From contig NZ_CP031848.1 in NCBI RefSeq assembly GCF_003441595.1, positions 4,236,457 through 4,300,456 of the forward strand: a DNA stretch of 64,000 nucleotides. The letters run 5' to 3'. The first letter of the stretch is position 1, and every line of letters starts with the position of its first letter. This stretch comes from Marinobacter sp. Arc7-DN-1. GTDB lineage: Bacteria > Pseudomonadota > Gammaproteobacteria > Pseudomonadales > Oleiphilaceae. The position numbers and the translations under genes are program-made. The notes beneath the pieces are model-generated. The model was given only the letters and a program-made list of their open reading frames with translations. It searched no databases and had not been told where the DNA came from. Below are positions 37,183 to 47,236 of the stretch, piece after piece.

Positions 37183-37282
37183 GGTTGGGGACCACTTTCC
37201 AAAACACGCTACGAGCACATCCATGTGCGCTTGTTTCGGGCCGTCCATGGCCCTCAACAGTTTTGGAAAGTGGCCCCCAACC
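37183..37282 (+). repeat. 100-bp structured dispersed repeat, copy 2
   Basis: Its 23-bp arms (37183-37205 and 37260-37282) pair at 22 of 23 positions. Inside are hairpins GCACAT-CC-ATGTGC (37215-37228) and GGGCC/GGCCC (37238-37253). It is the same length as copy 1 and inverted relative to it. It occupies the 316-nt space between valS and holC; apart from this the gap shows no gene. Confidence 0.94.
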
Positions 37283-37368
37283 CCGCCGGTCCGAACTCGT
37301 GCAGTTCGCAGGAGTAACGGGCTGTGGAAAACGCAGGTCGGATCAGCGAAGCGTAATCCGACAAAAAC

Positions 37369-37899
37369 CTACCCCCGTTTCCTCTGATCATGCACCCGGG
37401 GCTCAATCCCCAGAGTCCTCAACTGCTTGAAATGCGACCGCGCCTGATTGAGAACGTTCGGATCGTTATGGGCAACCAGAGCAAGCCGTTTAAACCGGTC
37501 AGCATCAGGCGGCAATGTTGCAGAAAGTATGATCACCGTGTCCCAGTCCTCGGCAACAGGCGGGCAGAGCAAGATACCGACGGGGTCCGGACAGGTGGTG
37601 GCGGAGTCGGGAACGACGCTGTGGGGGATGAATGCATCAGGGCTGAAGCTCCACAGCAGGTCGTCCAGTTCTTCGGCGTGCCTGGCGGTATCGCAGACGA
37701 TGCACACGCGGTCACCCTGCCGCCAGGCTTTGTCCACGAGTCTGGCGGCGTGGAGGTTGCGGGCGGCGGGGGAGTTCTGGGCGAGAATGTGAAACCAGTA
37801 GCGTTGGTTCCGGTCTTCCTGGCCGGAGGGGCCGGCAGCGGGGCTGCCGGTCTCCGGGCTGCCTTGCCCGTGGATAGTGGCCGGGTTACTTTCCTGCAT
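37369..37899 (-). CDS. holC: DNA polymerase III chi subunit
   Basis: Chi links the clamp loader to single-strand binding protein. The 176-residue sequence aligns with the family from RYWFHILAQNS onward, with ARLVDKAWRQGDRVCIVCD and FIPHSV typical of HolC. About 30 N-terminal residues are Gly/Pro/Ser-rich and extra. It overlaps the pepA 3' end by 14 nt, the common pepA-holC pair that precedes valS in many gammaproteobacteria. Confidence 0.92.
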   Translation of the reverse strand: MQESNPATIHGQGSPETGSPAAGPSGQEDRNQRYWFHILAQNSPAARNLHAARLVDKAWRQGDRVCIVCDTARHAEELDDLLWSFSPDAFIPHSVVPDSATTCPDPVGILLCPPVAEDWDTVIILSATLPPDADRFKRLALVAHNDPNVLNQARSHFKQLRTLGIEPRVHDQRKRG

Positions 37900-39379
37900 G
37901 GGACATCAGGTAGTCGACCAGCAGGGGTACCGGGCGGCCCGAGGAGCCTTTGGCTTTGCCGGAGTGCCAGGCGGTGCCGGCGATGTCCAGATGGGCCCAG
38001 CGGTAATCCTTGGTGAACCGGGACAGGAAGCAGGCGGCAGTGATGGTGCCGGCGGGGCGGCCCCCGATGTTGGCCATGTCGGCGAAGTTGCTGTCGAGCT
38101 GGCTCTGGTATTCGTCCCACAGGGGCAGGCGCCAGGCGCGGTCACCGGCGCGTTCGCCGGCAGCCAGCAGTTCGTTGGCCAGGTCGTCGTTATTGGCAAG
38201 CAGGCCGGTGGCGTGGTTGCCCAGGGCGATGATGCAGGCACCGGTGAGGGTGGCCAGATCAATGACTGCGGCCGGGTCGAATTTCTTCACGTAGGTGAGG
38301 GCGTCACACAGTACCAGGCGGCCTTCGGCGTCGGTGTTGAGGATTTCAACGGTCATGCCGGAGAGGGTGGTGACGATGTCGCCCGGGCGCGAGGCGCCGC
38401 CGTCCGGCATGTTCTCCGCTGCGGCGATCACGCCCACTACGTTGATCTTGGGCCGGGTTTCGGCCAGGACCTGCATGGCGCCGAATACGCTGGCGGAGCC
38501 GCCCATGTCGTATTTCATTTCATCCATGCCTTCACCGGGTTTGAGGCTGATGCCGCCGGTGTCGAAGGTGATGCCTTTGCCCACCAGGACATGAGGCTTG
38601 TCCTTGGCCTTACCGCCACGGTATTCCATCACGATCAGTCTCGGGGGCTGGGTGCTGCCTTTGCCCACGGCCAGGATGGTGTTCATGCCCATCTTTTCCA
38701 TCTGCTTTTCATCAAGCACGTCGGTCTTGATGCAGTCATGGTCCTCCGCCAGCTTCTTCGCCTGCTGAGCCAGCCATTCCGGGTGGCAGATGTTGGGTGG
38801 GGTGTTGCCCAGGTCGCGGGTGAGGTTCATGCCGCGGCCGGTGGCGAGGCCGAGATTGAACGCATCTTTCAGGTCTTTGGCAGCACTCGAGGCAACTACC
38901 GCTACTTTATTCAGTTTGCGGGCTGCCGGCTTTTCACTCTTGAAGTCGCTGAAGGTGTAAAGCTGATCTTCCAGGGTGCGGCCGATAAGGCTGAGGCGGG
39001 CGGCTTCGGAGCTTACCGCGTCTTCGCCGGTTACGGGGGTGTCTGCGAGGGCGACGGCGATGCTTTTCGAGGGACCATCCTTCAGGGCTGTCATCATGGC
39101 GATCAGGGCCTTGCGGTAATTCGCCGGCGTTCGATCACTATCGTTACCCGTGCCAACCACCAGCAGACGACCCCAGGGCTGATCTGTCAGCGGAATGGCC
39201 GCCGTGGTGGCGTTCTTGCCGGTAAGGTCGCCGGCTTTCTGGAGTTTTTTGATCAGCCCGCCCAGCGCCTCGTCTGCCTGGTTGGTGGATTGCGGCCAGG
39301 TGCCTTTTTCGGGCAAGCCGACAACGAGGCAGTCTGCTTTGGTGCTGTTGATGGCTTTATTGCTCAGGCTGAAATTCAT
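37886..39379 (-). CDS. pepA: leucyl aminopeptidase (cytosol aminopeptidase)
   Basis: PepA is a di-metal M17 aminopeptidase; in E. coli it also binds DNA as a site-specific recombination accessory factor. The 497 residues include the metal-binding VGKGITFDTGGISLKP and the signature NTDAEGRLVLCDAL. It is divergent from lptF; the 243-nt gap between them should hold both promoters, but I cannot place them. Confidence 0.97.
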   Translation of the reverse strand: MNFSLSNKAINSTKADCLVVGLPEKGTWPQSTNQADEALGGLIKKLQKAGDLTGKNATTAAIPLTDQPWGRLLVVGTGNDSDRTPANYRKALIAMMTALKDGPSKSIAVALADTPVTGEDAVSSEAARLSLIGRTLEDQLYTFSDFKSEKPAARKLNKVAVVASSAAKDLKDAFNLGLATGRGMNLTRDLGNTPPNICHPEWLAQQAKKLAEDHDCIKTDVLDEKQMEKMGMNTILAVGKGSTQPPRLIVMEYRGGKAKDKPHVLVGKGITFDTGGISLKPGEGMDEMKYDMGGSASVFGAMQVLAETRPKINVVGVIAAAENMPDGGASRPGDIVTTLSGMTVEILNTDAEGRLVLCDALTYVKKFDPAAVIDLATLTGACIIALGNHATGLLANNDDLANELLAAGERAGDRAWRLPLWDEYQSQLDSNFADMANIGGRPAGTITAACFLSRFTKDYRWAHLDIAGTAWHSGKAKGSSGRPVPLLVDYLMSHAGK

Positions 39380-39622
39380 GGCAACTCCTGTTGATTGTTC
39401 GGGAGACGTCCGCCAGAGGCGGGCAATCGTGCTTGAATGTTATCCAGTTTAGCATTGGGGCTGGCAAGGATATTATCAAGCGGTTGGTCCCGCTTGCCGG
39501 CCTGGCCGGCCCTTCATGCCGGTGTAATGCCGCTGCTCTGTCATTCGGCATCAAGGTTACATAGAATACGCGCTGTTCCCAGCATCCTCCACGTTTCACC
39601 GGATACGGCCAGAGAGAGCGAT

Positions 39623-40732
39623 TTGAGCATCATTTTCCGTTACCTCATACGCCAGGCCATGATCAGCATGGTTGCCGTTTCGGGCATCCTGTTGCTGGTG
39701 TTTATGAGTGGCCGTTTCCTGAAGTACCTCGACAGCGCAGCTGAAGGGAGCATTTCGGCCGGGGTGCTGTTTGAAATCATGGCGTATCGATTCCCCGGTT
39801 TTCTTGAGCTGATACTGCCACTGGGGCTGTTCATCGGGATTCTGCTGGCCTACGGGCGAATGTATCTCGAAAGCGAGATGACGGTGCTCCATGCCTGCGG
39901 TGTGAGCAATAAGGCATTGCTTGGTAAGACTCTGATTGGCAGCTTTCCGGTAATGATCATTGTCGGGGCCATGAGCCTCTATGTTTCGCCGTGGGGAATG
40001 AAGCAGGTTGAAGACATTATCAACGAGCAGCGCAAGGCCACGGAGTTTGAAATGCTGGCGCCCGGGCGATTCCAGGATTTTGCCTCAGGCGGGCGGGTGA
40101 CCTATACCGAAAGTCTCAGCGAGGACAAGCGTCAGTTGCGGGGCGTTTTCATTGCCGAATACGCGCCGGATGGCAAAAGCCTGACCATTATTACCGCCGA
40201 AACAGGTTCCCAGCTGATCGATTCGGAAACCGGCAGTCGCTTTCTCATACTCGAAGAGGGTGGCAGGCTCGAGGGCGCCGCTGGCCAACTCGATTACACG
40301 CTGATTGATTTTGAGGCCTATGGTCTGAGGATCGAGAGTGGCAATGCCGGAGCCCGCGAACTTGAAAAAGGGGTCAGCACCCTGGGCCTGATGCAGTCGG
40401 ACAATCCCGAAGACCGGGCACTGCTTCACTGGCGTCTTTCCCTGCCATTGATTGTTCCGGTCGTTGCCTTGCTGGCGGTGAGCCTGAGCCGGGTCAACCC
40501 CCGGCAGGGCCGCTTTTTTCATCTGTTGCCGGCGATGCTGGTTTACATCACCTACCTCGGCCTGCTTATTGTGGCCCGGGACTGGCTGGCTGCGGGCAAG
40601 GTGCCCGAGTGGGTCGGCATGCTCTGGGTGCATGGGTTGTTCACGGCCCTGGGTCTCTGGCTCCAGTTCGGTCCTGGCTGGCTGCACCGGCGGCGTATAG
40701 CCAGGGAGGGAGGCGTGCATGCGCAGGGTTGA
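39623..40732 (+). CDS. lptF: lipopolysaccharide export permease LptF
   Basis: LptF is one transmembrane half of the LptB2FG transporter that moves LPS to the outer membrane. The start is TTG 39623 after AGAGAGAG, giving 369 residues beginning LSIIFRYLIRQAM; the frame continues upstream to 39437 but without family match. Transmembrane groups flank a periplasmic jellyroll region. It overlaps lptG by 14 nt. Confidence 0.95.
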   Translation: MSIIFRYLIRQAMISMVAVSGILLLVFMSGRFLKYLDSAAEGSISAGVLFEIMAYRFPGFLELILPLGLFIGILLAYGRMYLESEMTVLHACGVSNKALLGKTLIGSFPVMIIVGAMSLYVSPWGMKQVEDIINEQRKATEFEMLAPGRFQDFASGGRVTYTESLSEDKRQLRGVFIAEYAPDGKSLTIITAETGSQLIDSETGSRFLILEEGGRLEGAAGQLDYTLIDFEAYGLRIESGNAGARELEKGVSTLGLMQSDNPEDRALLHWRLSLPLIVPVVALLAVSLSRVNPRQGRFFHLLPAMLVYITYLGLLIVARDWLAAGKVPEWVGMLWVHGLFTALGLWLQFGPGWLHRRRIAREGGVHAQG

Positions 40733-41780
40733 CGGCTATGTAATGCGCACGGTTGGCGGCGCCATTTTTCTGGTGATGGTTGTTGTGCTGTCGCTGGATC
40801 TGGTGTTTGCGTTCATTGCCGAGCTGGAAAATACCCGCAACGACTACCAGACGCTTCAGGTGCTCTGGCATATTCTCCTGACTGTGCCGCGCCGGATCTA
40901 CGATTACCTTCCGCTCGGCGCTTTCATGGGCTGCCTGATTGGCCTCGGCTCCATGGCCAGTTCCTCGGAACTCACGGTCATTCGCGCCGCCGGGGTGTCG
41001 CTCAGGCGTATTGTCTGGTCGGCCATGAAGCCGGCGCTCGTAGTGGTCTTGCTGGGGCTTGTGATCGGCGAGTATGTTGCACCTCCGGCGGAACGCGTGG
41101 CCCAGAGCGACAAGGCCGTGGCCCTCGGCGCGGGAAGAAATGTGGCTTCGGCGTCTGGCGTCTGGCACAAGGAGGGAGATGTCTATATCCACCTGAACGC
41201 AGTCCAGCCGAACGGCGTGCTGCACGGTGTCTCCCGGTTCCGCTTCGACGACGATCGTCTGTTGATCTCGGCCAGCTTTGCCGAACGGGCAATTTTCCAG
41301 GGCGACTACTGGCTGCTGGAGAATGTCCGCACCACGAATTTTGAGGGCAATAGAACTGCTCGCTCTGAAAGCCAGACCCTGAGATGGGAGACAGGTTTGT
41401 CCCCAGGTGTACTGAGCGTTCTGATTGTTAAACCAGAAAATCTCTCCATGACGGGCCTGTACACCTACGCCAGATATCTCGGGGAGCAGCGCCTGAATGC
41501 CTCGCGATACTGGCTTGCCTTCTGGAAAAAAGCACTGATGCCGCTGGGCACGGCCGTCATGGTACTGGTTGCCATATCCTTCATCTTTGGCCCCCTGCGC
41601 TCTGTCACCATGGGTTTCCGGGTGTTCACGGGGCTGCTGGTGGGGCTTCTGTTCAAATACATGCAGGACCTGCTGGGGCCCATGAGCCTGCTCTACGGGT
41701 TTAACCCGATGCTGGCGGTGCTGGTGCCCATTGCGGTCAATGCAGTGGTGGGCGCAATCCTGATGCGCCGGGCCGGATGA
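40719..41780 (+). CDS. lptG: lipopolysaccharide export permease LptG
   Basis: LptG is the partner permease of LptF. The 353-residue protein begins RRVDGYVMRTVGGAIFLVMV, contains DYLPLGAFMGCLIGLGSMASSSELTVIRAAGVS, the coupling-helix region shared by the pair, a periplasmic jellyroll, and C-terminal helices. lptFG are coupled by overlap. Confidence 0.96.
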   Translation: MRRVDGYVMRTVGGAIFLVMVVVLSLDLVFAFIAELENTRNDYQTLQVLWHILLTVPRRIYDYLPLGAFMGCLIGLGSMASSSELTVIRAAGVSLRRIVWSAMKPALVVVLLGLVIGEYVAPPAERVAQSDKAVALGAGRNVASASGVWHKEGDVYIHLNAVQPNGVLHGVSRFRFDDDRLLISASFAERAIFQGDYWLLENVRTTNFEGNRTARSESQTLRWETGLSPGVLSVLIVKPENLSMTGLYTYARYLGEQRLNASRYWLAFWKKALMPLGTAVMVLVAISFIFGPLRSVTMGFRVFTGLLVGLLFKYMQDLLGPMSLLYGFNPMLAVLVPIAVNAVVGAILMRRAG

Positions 41781-41804
41781 TCAGCCCGGTTACACGGCCG
41801 GTTT

Positions 41805-42359
41805 TCATCTGTTCGCAGACTGCTTCTTTCCGGATTCCTTGGGTAAGGAGATAACCAAGCTGCCGGACAGCCGGTCTGTAACGGAAAGGCCGTTGATAGG
41901 GTAAAACAGGGCGATCATAGCCGGAACTGAAAGGAATAGTGTTGCTGCGCCCAGGTAGTGGCTTGCGAGCAGGGCCAGGAAGATGACCGCCGCGGCCGTC
42001 ACATAGCGGATCAGCGCCTGGGTCCAGCTTACGGAAGTGCCGTCCAGGTTCTCGATGCGGACTCGCCACACCTGCATCCCCAGGGTTTGCCCGACGCGTG
42101 TCCAGAAGTAGGCAAAAAACAGGTACAGCACCAGGAACAGCACGAAGGTCAAGCCGGGGTCACCGGAAAGCTGGCCTGCCTCGGCCATCTGCTCGTAGCG
42201 GTCCCAGCCAGTGACCCATCCGGCAACCATGGTGTAGGCCCAGGTGACTACCAATAGCACGGCAATGCTGATCAAACCGTCGTAAATAATCGCCAGGGCC
42301 CGTTTCAGGGCGGTGGCCGGGGGGGATAGTTCCTCGGCGTCGTGGAAGCGTCGGGGCAT
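41805..42359 (-). CDS. RDD family membrane protein
   Basis: A 184-residue protein with three to four transmembrane helices. The N-terminal region contains ALKRALAIIYDGLISIAVLL, where RDD proteins carry Arg-Asp-Asp-like residues, and TLGMQVWRVRIENLDG is the second signature. RDD proteins are poorly understood; some are linked to Na+/H+ antiport. CAGGAG precedes the ATG. It diverges from alaS. Confidence 0.87.
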   Translation of the reverse strand: MPRRFHDAEELSPPATALKRALAIIYDGLISIAVLLVVTWAYTMVAGWVTGWDRYEQMAEAGQLSGDPGLTFVLFLVLYLFFAYFWTRVGQTLGMQVWRVRIENLDGTSVSWTQALIRYVTAAAVIFLALLASHYLGAATLFLSVPAMIALFYPINGLSVTDRLSGSLVISLPKESGKKQSANR

Positions 42360-42500
42360 GGAATCTCCTGTGATGTTTCACGTTTTTCCTGTTCTCGGCG
42401 TGTGCTAGAGTAGCGGATTTGCACAAGCATGTAAGCATTCGTATTCAATCGCGGACCCGGCGGCATTCCCGGCGGGTTTCTGGAAAGGTATCAAAGGGCT

Positions 42501-45131
42501 ATGAAAACCGCTGAGTTGCGACAGGCGTTCCTCGATTATTTCAGGCAGCAAGGTCACACAATTGTTCCAAGCAGTTCGCTGGTACCCGCGGACGATCCCA
42601 CGTTGCTGTTTACTAATGCGGGAATGAACCAGTTCAAGGACCTGTTCCTTGGCCGTGAAGAGCGCGACTATACCCGGGCAACATCCTCCCAGAAATGCGT
42701 CCGCGCCGGTGGCAAACACAATGACCTGGAGAACGTGGGTTACACTGCTCGCCACCATACCTTCTTTGAAATGCTGGGCAACTTCAGCTTCGGTGACTAC
42801 TTTAAGCGCGAAGCGATCAACTACGCCTGGACATTCCTCACCGGTGAGGAATGGCTGAATCTGCCTCAGGACAAGCTCTGGGTGACCGTTTACGCTGAAG
42901 ACGACGAAGCCTTTGACATCTGGAACAAGGAAATCGGTGTCCCGGTAGAGCGCATCGTCCGTATCGGCGACAACAAGGGCGGCCGCTATGCGTCTGACAA
43001 CTTCTGGCAGATGGGCGACACCGGCCCCTGCGGCCCCTGTACCGAAATCTTCTACGATCATGGCCCGGATGTCGCTGGCGGGCCTCCCGGTTCCCCGGAG
43101 GAGGACGGTGATCGCTACATTGAAATCTGGAATGTGGTGTTCATGCAGTACAACCGTACTGCCGACGGTGAGATGCTGAAGCTGCCCAAGCCATCCGTCG
43201 ATACCGGCATGGGACTGGAGCGGATTACCGCTGTGCTTCAGGGCGTTCACAGCAACTATGAGATAGACCTGTTCCAGGATCTGCTCACGGCTGCTTCGAA
43301 GGTTCTTGGTGGCGCGGCAGCCACGGAGGCGTCCCTGCGTGTGGTTGCCGACCACATCCGCTCCTGCGCCTTCCTGATTGCCGATGGTGTTATGCCCTCA
43401 AACGAGGGCCGTGGGTTCGTCCTGCGCCGGATCATTCGTCGCGCAGCCCGCCACGGCAACAAGCTGGGGGCAACCGGGCCGTTCTTCTACAAGCTGACCG
43501 GTGCGCTGTGTGAACTGATGGGCGCTGCGTTTCCGCAGCTGGTAAGCAGCCGCAAACAGATTGAGAAGGTGCTGCTGCAGGAAGAGGAACAGTTTGCCAA
43601 GACTCTGGACAAAGGCCTGCGCCTGCTCGAGCAGGACATCGCCGAGCTCAAGGGCACGGAAATTCCGGGCGAAACGATCTTTACCCTGTACGACACCTTT
43701 GGCTTTCCGGTTGACCTGACCAACGACATCGCCCGTGAGCGCGGCCTGACGCTGGATTACGAGGGCTACGAGAAAGCTATGGAAGGCCAGCGAGAGCGCG
43801 CCCGGGCAGCCAGCAAGTTCGGTATCGACTACAACGCCGCCGGCCTGCAGATTGAGGGCAAAACTGAATTCACCGGGTATGAGCGCATCGACGGCCACGA
43901 AAAAATTCGTGCGGTTATCGTGAATGGCGAAGAAAAGACCGCTGAAGCCGGTGATGAAGCGGTCGTGGTGCTTGAGCGTACCCCCTTTTATGCCGAATCC
44001 GGTGGCCAGGTAGGCGACACCGGGCTGCTGACCTGGAGCGGCGGCCGGTTCAAGGTAACGGACACCCGCAAGGAAGGGAATAACCATCTGCATCTCGGTA
44101 CTCTGATTGAAGGGGAGTTGTTCCCCGGGCTGGAAGTGGACGCGCGCATTGACCATGCCCGCCGTGAGCGCACCAAGCGCAACCATTCCGCTACGCACCT
44201 TTTGCATGCTGCCTTGCGCAGGATTCTGGGCGAGCACGTGACCCAGAAGGGCTCGCTGGTGGATCCGGACAAACTGCGTTTTGATTTCTCGCATTTCGAG
44301 GCGGTAACGCCCGGGCAGTTGCGGGAAATTGAGCGCCAGGTGAATGAGCAGATTCTGGAAAACAGCCCGGTACAGACCGAAATTACCGATATGGAAAAGG
44401 CCCAGGAAAAGGGCGCCATGGCGCTTTTCGGAGAGAAATACGGCGATGTGGTCCGGGTGCTGAGCATGGGTACCGACAACTACTCCGTGGAACTGTGCGG
44501 CGGCACTCACGTGGGCCGGACCGGTGATATTGGCCTGTTCAGGATCACCTCGGAAAGCGGTATCTCCTCCGGGGTGCGCCGGATCGAGGCGGTGACCGGC
44601 ATGGGGGCGCTGGACTGGGTTGATGAAACCGAGCGCACCCTGCGGGAAACTGCCCGCTTGGTAAAGGGCACGCGGGAATCCGTCGTCGAAAAAGTTCAGC
44701 AGACCATCGACCGCAACCGTCAGCTTGAGAAAGACATTGATGTCCTGAAGGCTAAACTGGCCAGCTCCGCGGGCAGTGACCTGGCTGGTTCGGCTGTGGA
44801 GGTTGCCGGCCTCAAGGTGGTGGCTTCGGAAATGGAAGGTGCGGATCGCAAAGCGCTGATGGAAACCGCTGATCAGCTCAAGAACAAGCTGGGTGAGGGC
44901 GTTGTTGTCCTCGCCAGTGTTGAGGGTGGCAAGGTGACCCTGGTTGCCGGTGTCACCAAATCTGCCACCGGCAAGATCAAGGCCGGGGACCTGATGAAGC
45001 ACCTTGCGGCTCAGGTGGATGGCAAGGGTGGCGGTCGCCCCGATATGGCCCAGGGTGGAGGCAATGATCCCTCCAGGCTGGCTGAGGCACTGGCGGGAAT
45101 TCCGGCCTGGGTCGAAAAAAATATCGCTTAA
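42501..45131 (+). CDS. alaS: alanyl-tRNA synthetase
   Basis: AlaS charges tRNA-Ala. The 876-residue class II enzyme has RQAFLDYFRQQGHTIVPSSS at the start, the editing domain with HSATHLLHAALRRILGEHV, the zinc/editing motif CGGTHVGRTGDIG, and the C-terminal DHHA1-like domain. alaS-lysC-csrA is a conserved gammaproteobacterial block. Confidence 0.98.
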   Translation: MKTAELRQAFLDYFRQQGHTIVPSSSLVPADDPTLLFTNAGMNQFKDLFLGREERDYTRATSSQKCVRAGGKHNDLENVGYTARHHTFFEMLGNFSFGDYFKREAINYAWTFLTGEEWLNLPQDKLWVTVYAEDDEAFDIWNKEIGVPVERIVRIGDNKGGRYASDNFWQMGDTGPCGPCTEIFYDHGPDVAGGPPGSPEEDGDRYIEIWNVVFMQYNRTADGEMLKLPKPSVDTGMGLERITAVLQGVHSNYEIDLFQDLLTAASKVLGGAAATEASLRVVADHIRSCAFLIADGVMPSNEGRGFVLRRIIRRAARHGNKLGATGPFFYKLTGALCELMGAAFPQLVSSRKQIEKVLLQEEEQFAKTLDKGLRLLEQDIAELKGTEIPGETIFTLYDTFGFPVDLTNDIARERGLTLDYEGYEKAMEGQRERARAASKFGIDYNAAGLQIEGKTEFTGYERIDGHEKIRAVIVNGEEKTAEAGDEAVVVLERTPFYAESGGQVGDTGLLTWSGGRFKVTDTRKEGNNHLHLGTLIEGELFPGLEVDARIDHARRERTKRNHSATHLLHAALRRILGEHVTQKGSLVDPDKLRFDFSHFEAVTPGQLREIERQVNEQILENSPVQTEITDMEKAQEKGAMALFGEKYGDVVRVLSMGTDNYSVELCGGTHVGRTGDIGLFRITSESGISSGVRRIEAVTGMGALDWVDETERTLRETARLVKGTRESVVEKVQQTIDRNRQLEKDIDVLKAKLASSAGSDLAGSAVEVAGLKVVASEMEGADRKALMETADQLKNKLGEGVVVLASVEGGKVTLVAGVTKSATGKIKAGDLMKHLAAQVDGKGGGRPDMAQGGGNDPSRLAEALAGIPAWVEKNIA

Positions 45132-45145
45132 GCAACTTTTTTAAA

Positions 45146-45178
45146 GGGCGGGCTGGGGTTTATAATCCCGCCCGTTTA
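45146..45178 (+). terminator. hairpin between alaS and lysC
   Basis: A GC-rich stem, GGGCGGG with CCCGCCC around a 14-nt loop, is followed by GTTTATT. The T-run is weak, so attenuation or partial read-through into lysC is as plausible as full termination. The loop contains TATAAT, but no clear -35 is in place. Confidence 0.5.
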
Positions 45179-45235
45179 TTGTGAGTGGCGGGGCATTGTT
45201 CCGCTGTGAGTCCCCGTTTCGGATATTGGAAGATA

Positions 45236-46474
45236 ATGGCTCTGTTGGTTCAGAAATTCGGTGGCACCTCGGTGGGGACCACCGAGCGTATCGAAGCGGT
45301 TGCCGAGAAGGTGTGCCGTTTCCGCAAGGAAGGTCATGATGTTGTTGTCGTGGTTTCCGCCATGAGCGGTGAAACCAACCGACTCATTGCCCTTGCCAAC
45401 AACATCATGGAGGAGCCGACTCCCCGTGAAATGGACGTGCTCGTGTCCACGGGTGAGCAGGTTACGATTGCGCTTTTGTCCATGGCACTACAAAAGCGTG
45501 GTTGTGAAGCGCGCTCATACACCGGCTCCCAGGTACGGATTGTCACAGACAGCACCCATACCAAGGCCCGGATCAAGCAGATCGACGAGCAGCGTATGCG
45601 GGAAGACCTTGATGCGGGTCGGGTGGTTGTCGTGGCCGGTTTCCAGGGCATTGATGAAAATGGAAATATTACAACGCTGGGCCGCGGCGGTTCCGATACC
45701 ACCGCAGTGGCTCTGGCAGCAGCGCTAAAGGCTGATGAGTGCCAGATCTACACAGACGTGGATGGCGTGTATACCACCGATCCCCGTGTGGTGGACAGCG
45801 CCCGGCGTCTTGAGCGTATTACCTTTGAAGAAATGATCGAAATGGCGAGCCTTGGCTCCAAGGTTCTCCAGATTCGTTCTGTGGAATTCGCAGGCAAATA
45901 CAACGTTCCATTACGGGTTCTTTCCAGCTTCCAGGAAGGGGAAGGCACCCTGATTACTCTTGAGGATGAAAACGCCATGGAACAACCGGTTGTTTCCGGC
46001 ATTGCTTTTAACCGTGACGAAGCCAAACTGACAATATCCGGTGTGCCCGATACTCCGGGCAGCGCTCTGCGGATTCTCAAGCCCATAAGCGATGCCAATA
46101 TTGAAGTGGACATGATTGTCCAGAACGTGGGTGAGGATAACAGAACTGCGTTTACCTTTACGGTGCACCGAAATGATTTTAAGCGTGCCAGGGAAGTACT
46201 CCAGGGCGTTGCCGATCAGTTGGGTGCTCGAGAAGTAGGCGGGGACAGCAAAATTGCGAAAGTCAGCATTGTGGGTGTTGGTATGCGCTCCCACGCCGGT
46301 GTTGCAACTCAAATGTTTGAAGCGTTGTCCAATGAAGGTATCAACATACAGATGATCTCCACGTCGGAAATCAAGATTTCCGTGGTGATCGATGAGAAAT
46401 ATCTTGAGCTTGCGGTTCGTGCCCTTCACAGTGCATTCGAACTCGACAAGCCCGGGGTAGACGAGGCCCGGTAA
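45236..46474 (+). CDS. lysC: aspartate kinase
   Basis: LysC phosphorylates aspartate, the first step toward lysine, threonine and methionine. The protein begins MALLVQKFGGTSVG at ATG 45236, giving 412 residues; the longer frame to 45185 adds nothing family-like. Its kinase domain includes TTLGRGGSDTTAVALA, and two ACT domains follow for feedback control. It is the single-chain type, not fused to homoserine dehydrogenase. Confidence 0.97.
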   Translation: MALLVQKFGGTSVGTTERIEAVAEKVCRFRKEGHDVVVVVSAMSGETNRLIALANNIMEEPTPREMDVLVSTGEQVTIALLSMALQKRGCEARSYTGSQVRIVTDSTHTKARIKQIDEQRMREDLDAGRVVVVAGFQGIDENGNITTLGRGGSDTTAVALAAALKADECQIYTDVDGVYTTDPRVVDSARRLERITFEEMIEMASLGSKVLQIRSVEFAGKYNVPLRVLSSFQEGEGTLITLEDENAMEQPVVSGIAFNRDEAKLTISGVPDTPGSALRILKPISDANIEVDMIVQNVGEDNRTAFTFTVHRNDFKRAREVLQGVADQLGAREVGGDSKIAKVSIVGVGMRSHAGVATQMFEALSNEGINIQMISTSEIKISVVIDEKYLELAVRALHSAFELDKPGVDEAR

Positions 46475-46656
46475 CGCAGGTAACAGGTCGGTCTGCGGGG
46501 CTGTATAAAAAAGAGATTCATTAACTGAGCCTATGACATCGCTGCCCCGTATAAGGGAATATGCGTCTGTTGTCCAGTCAGTGATCTCACTATAAAAGTA
46601 AAAAGTAGATAAAACCATTTGTCGGAACAGGTAGCTCTGGATAGGGAGTAAGGGAT

Positions 46657-46854
46657 ATGTTGATTCTAACTCGCCGCGTAGGCGAAACTCTGATGGTCGG
46701 CGACGATATCACCGTCACCGTTCTGGGAGTGAAGGGCAATCAGGTGCGCATTGGCGTCAATGCCCCGAAGGAAGTTGCGGTACATCGCGAAGAAATCTAT
46801 CAGCGAATTCAGTCGGAAAAAGGCTCCGAAGAGCCGGAACCCGGCAACAGCTGA
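46657..46854 (+). CDS. csrA: carbon storage regulator CsrA
   Basis: CsrA is a dimeric RNA-binding regulator of translation and mRNA stability. The 65-residue protein begins MLILTRRVGETLMVGDDITV, with the conserved L4 and R44-region VHREEIYQRI. GGGAGTAAGGG precedes the ATG. The neighbouring alaS, lysC and tRNA genes match the E. coli context. Confidence 0.98.
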   Translation: MLILTRRVGETLMVGDDITVTVLGVKGNQVRIGVNAPKEVAVHREEIYQRIQSEKGSEEPEPGNS

Positions 46855-46860
46855 GAGACG

Positions 46861-46895
46861 AAAAGCCGTTCATGGGAAGCCTGAACGGCTTTTTT
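46861..46895 (+). terminator. rho-independent terminator after csrA
   Basis: A 12-bp stem, AAAAGCCGTTCA with TGAACGGCTTTT, closes a 9-nt loop and is followed by a T-run. It begins a few bases after the csrA stop codon. Confidence 0.9.
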
Positions 46896-46980
46896 GATTT
46901 TCGGGGATATCGAGGCTGAAAAAACTCGTGTCAACCCTATGAAATCAGAAAAATTATGGTAGTATACGCCCCGTTCTCAA

Positions 46981-47072
<92 letters not shown>

Positions 47073-47133
47073 TCCCTCACGGGAAAAGAGAGACAGGTTG
47101 ATGTAGTATTCAACCACAGCAAGTGATCAATGT

Positions 47134-47210
47134 GCGGCTGTAGCTCAGCTGGATAGAGTACCTGGCTACGAACCAGGCGGTCGGAGGTTCGAATCCTCCC
47201 AGCCGCGCCA
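47134..47210 (+). tRNA. tRNA-Arg (anticodon ACG), copy 1
   Basis: A 77-nt tRNA with acceptor GCGGCTG/CAGCCGC, encoded CCA, anticodon loop CTACGAA (ACG, read as ICG after deamination) and T-loop GGTTCGAAT. It is identical to the next tRNA. Confidence 0.97.
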
Positions 47211-47236
47211 TCGATCAACCTTGCCATCCGTTTTAA

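Noticed and set aside
37877..39394. Forward frame of 505 codons opposite pepA
   Set aside because: Shadow of pepA, which shows the NTDAEGRL signature on the minus strand.
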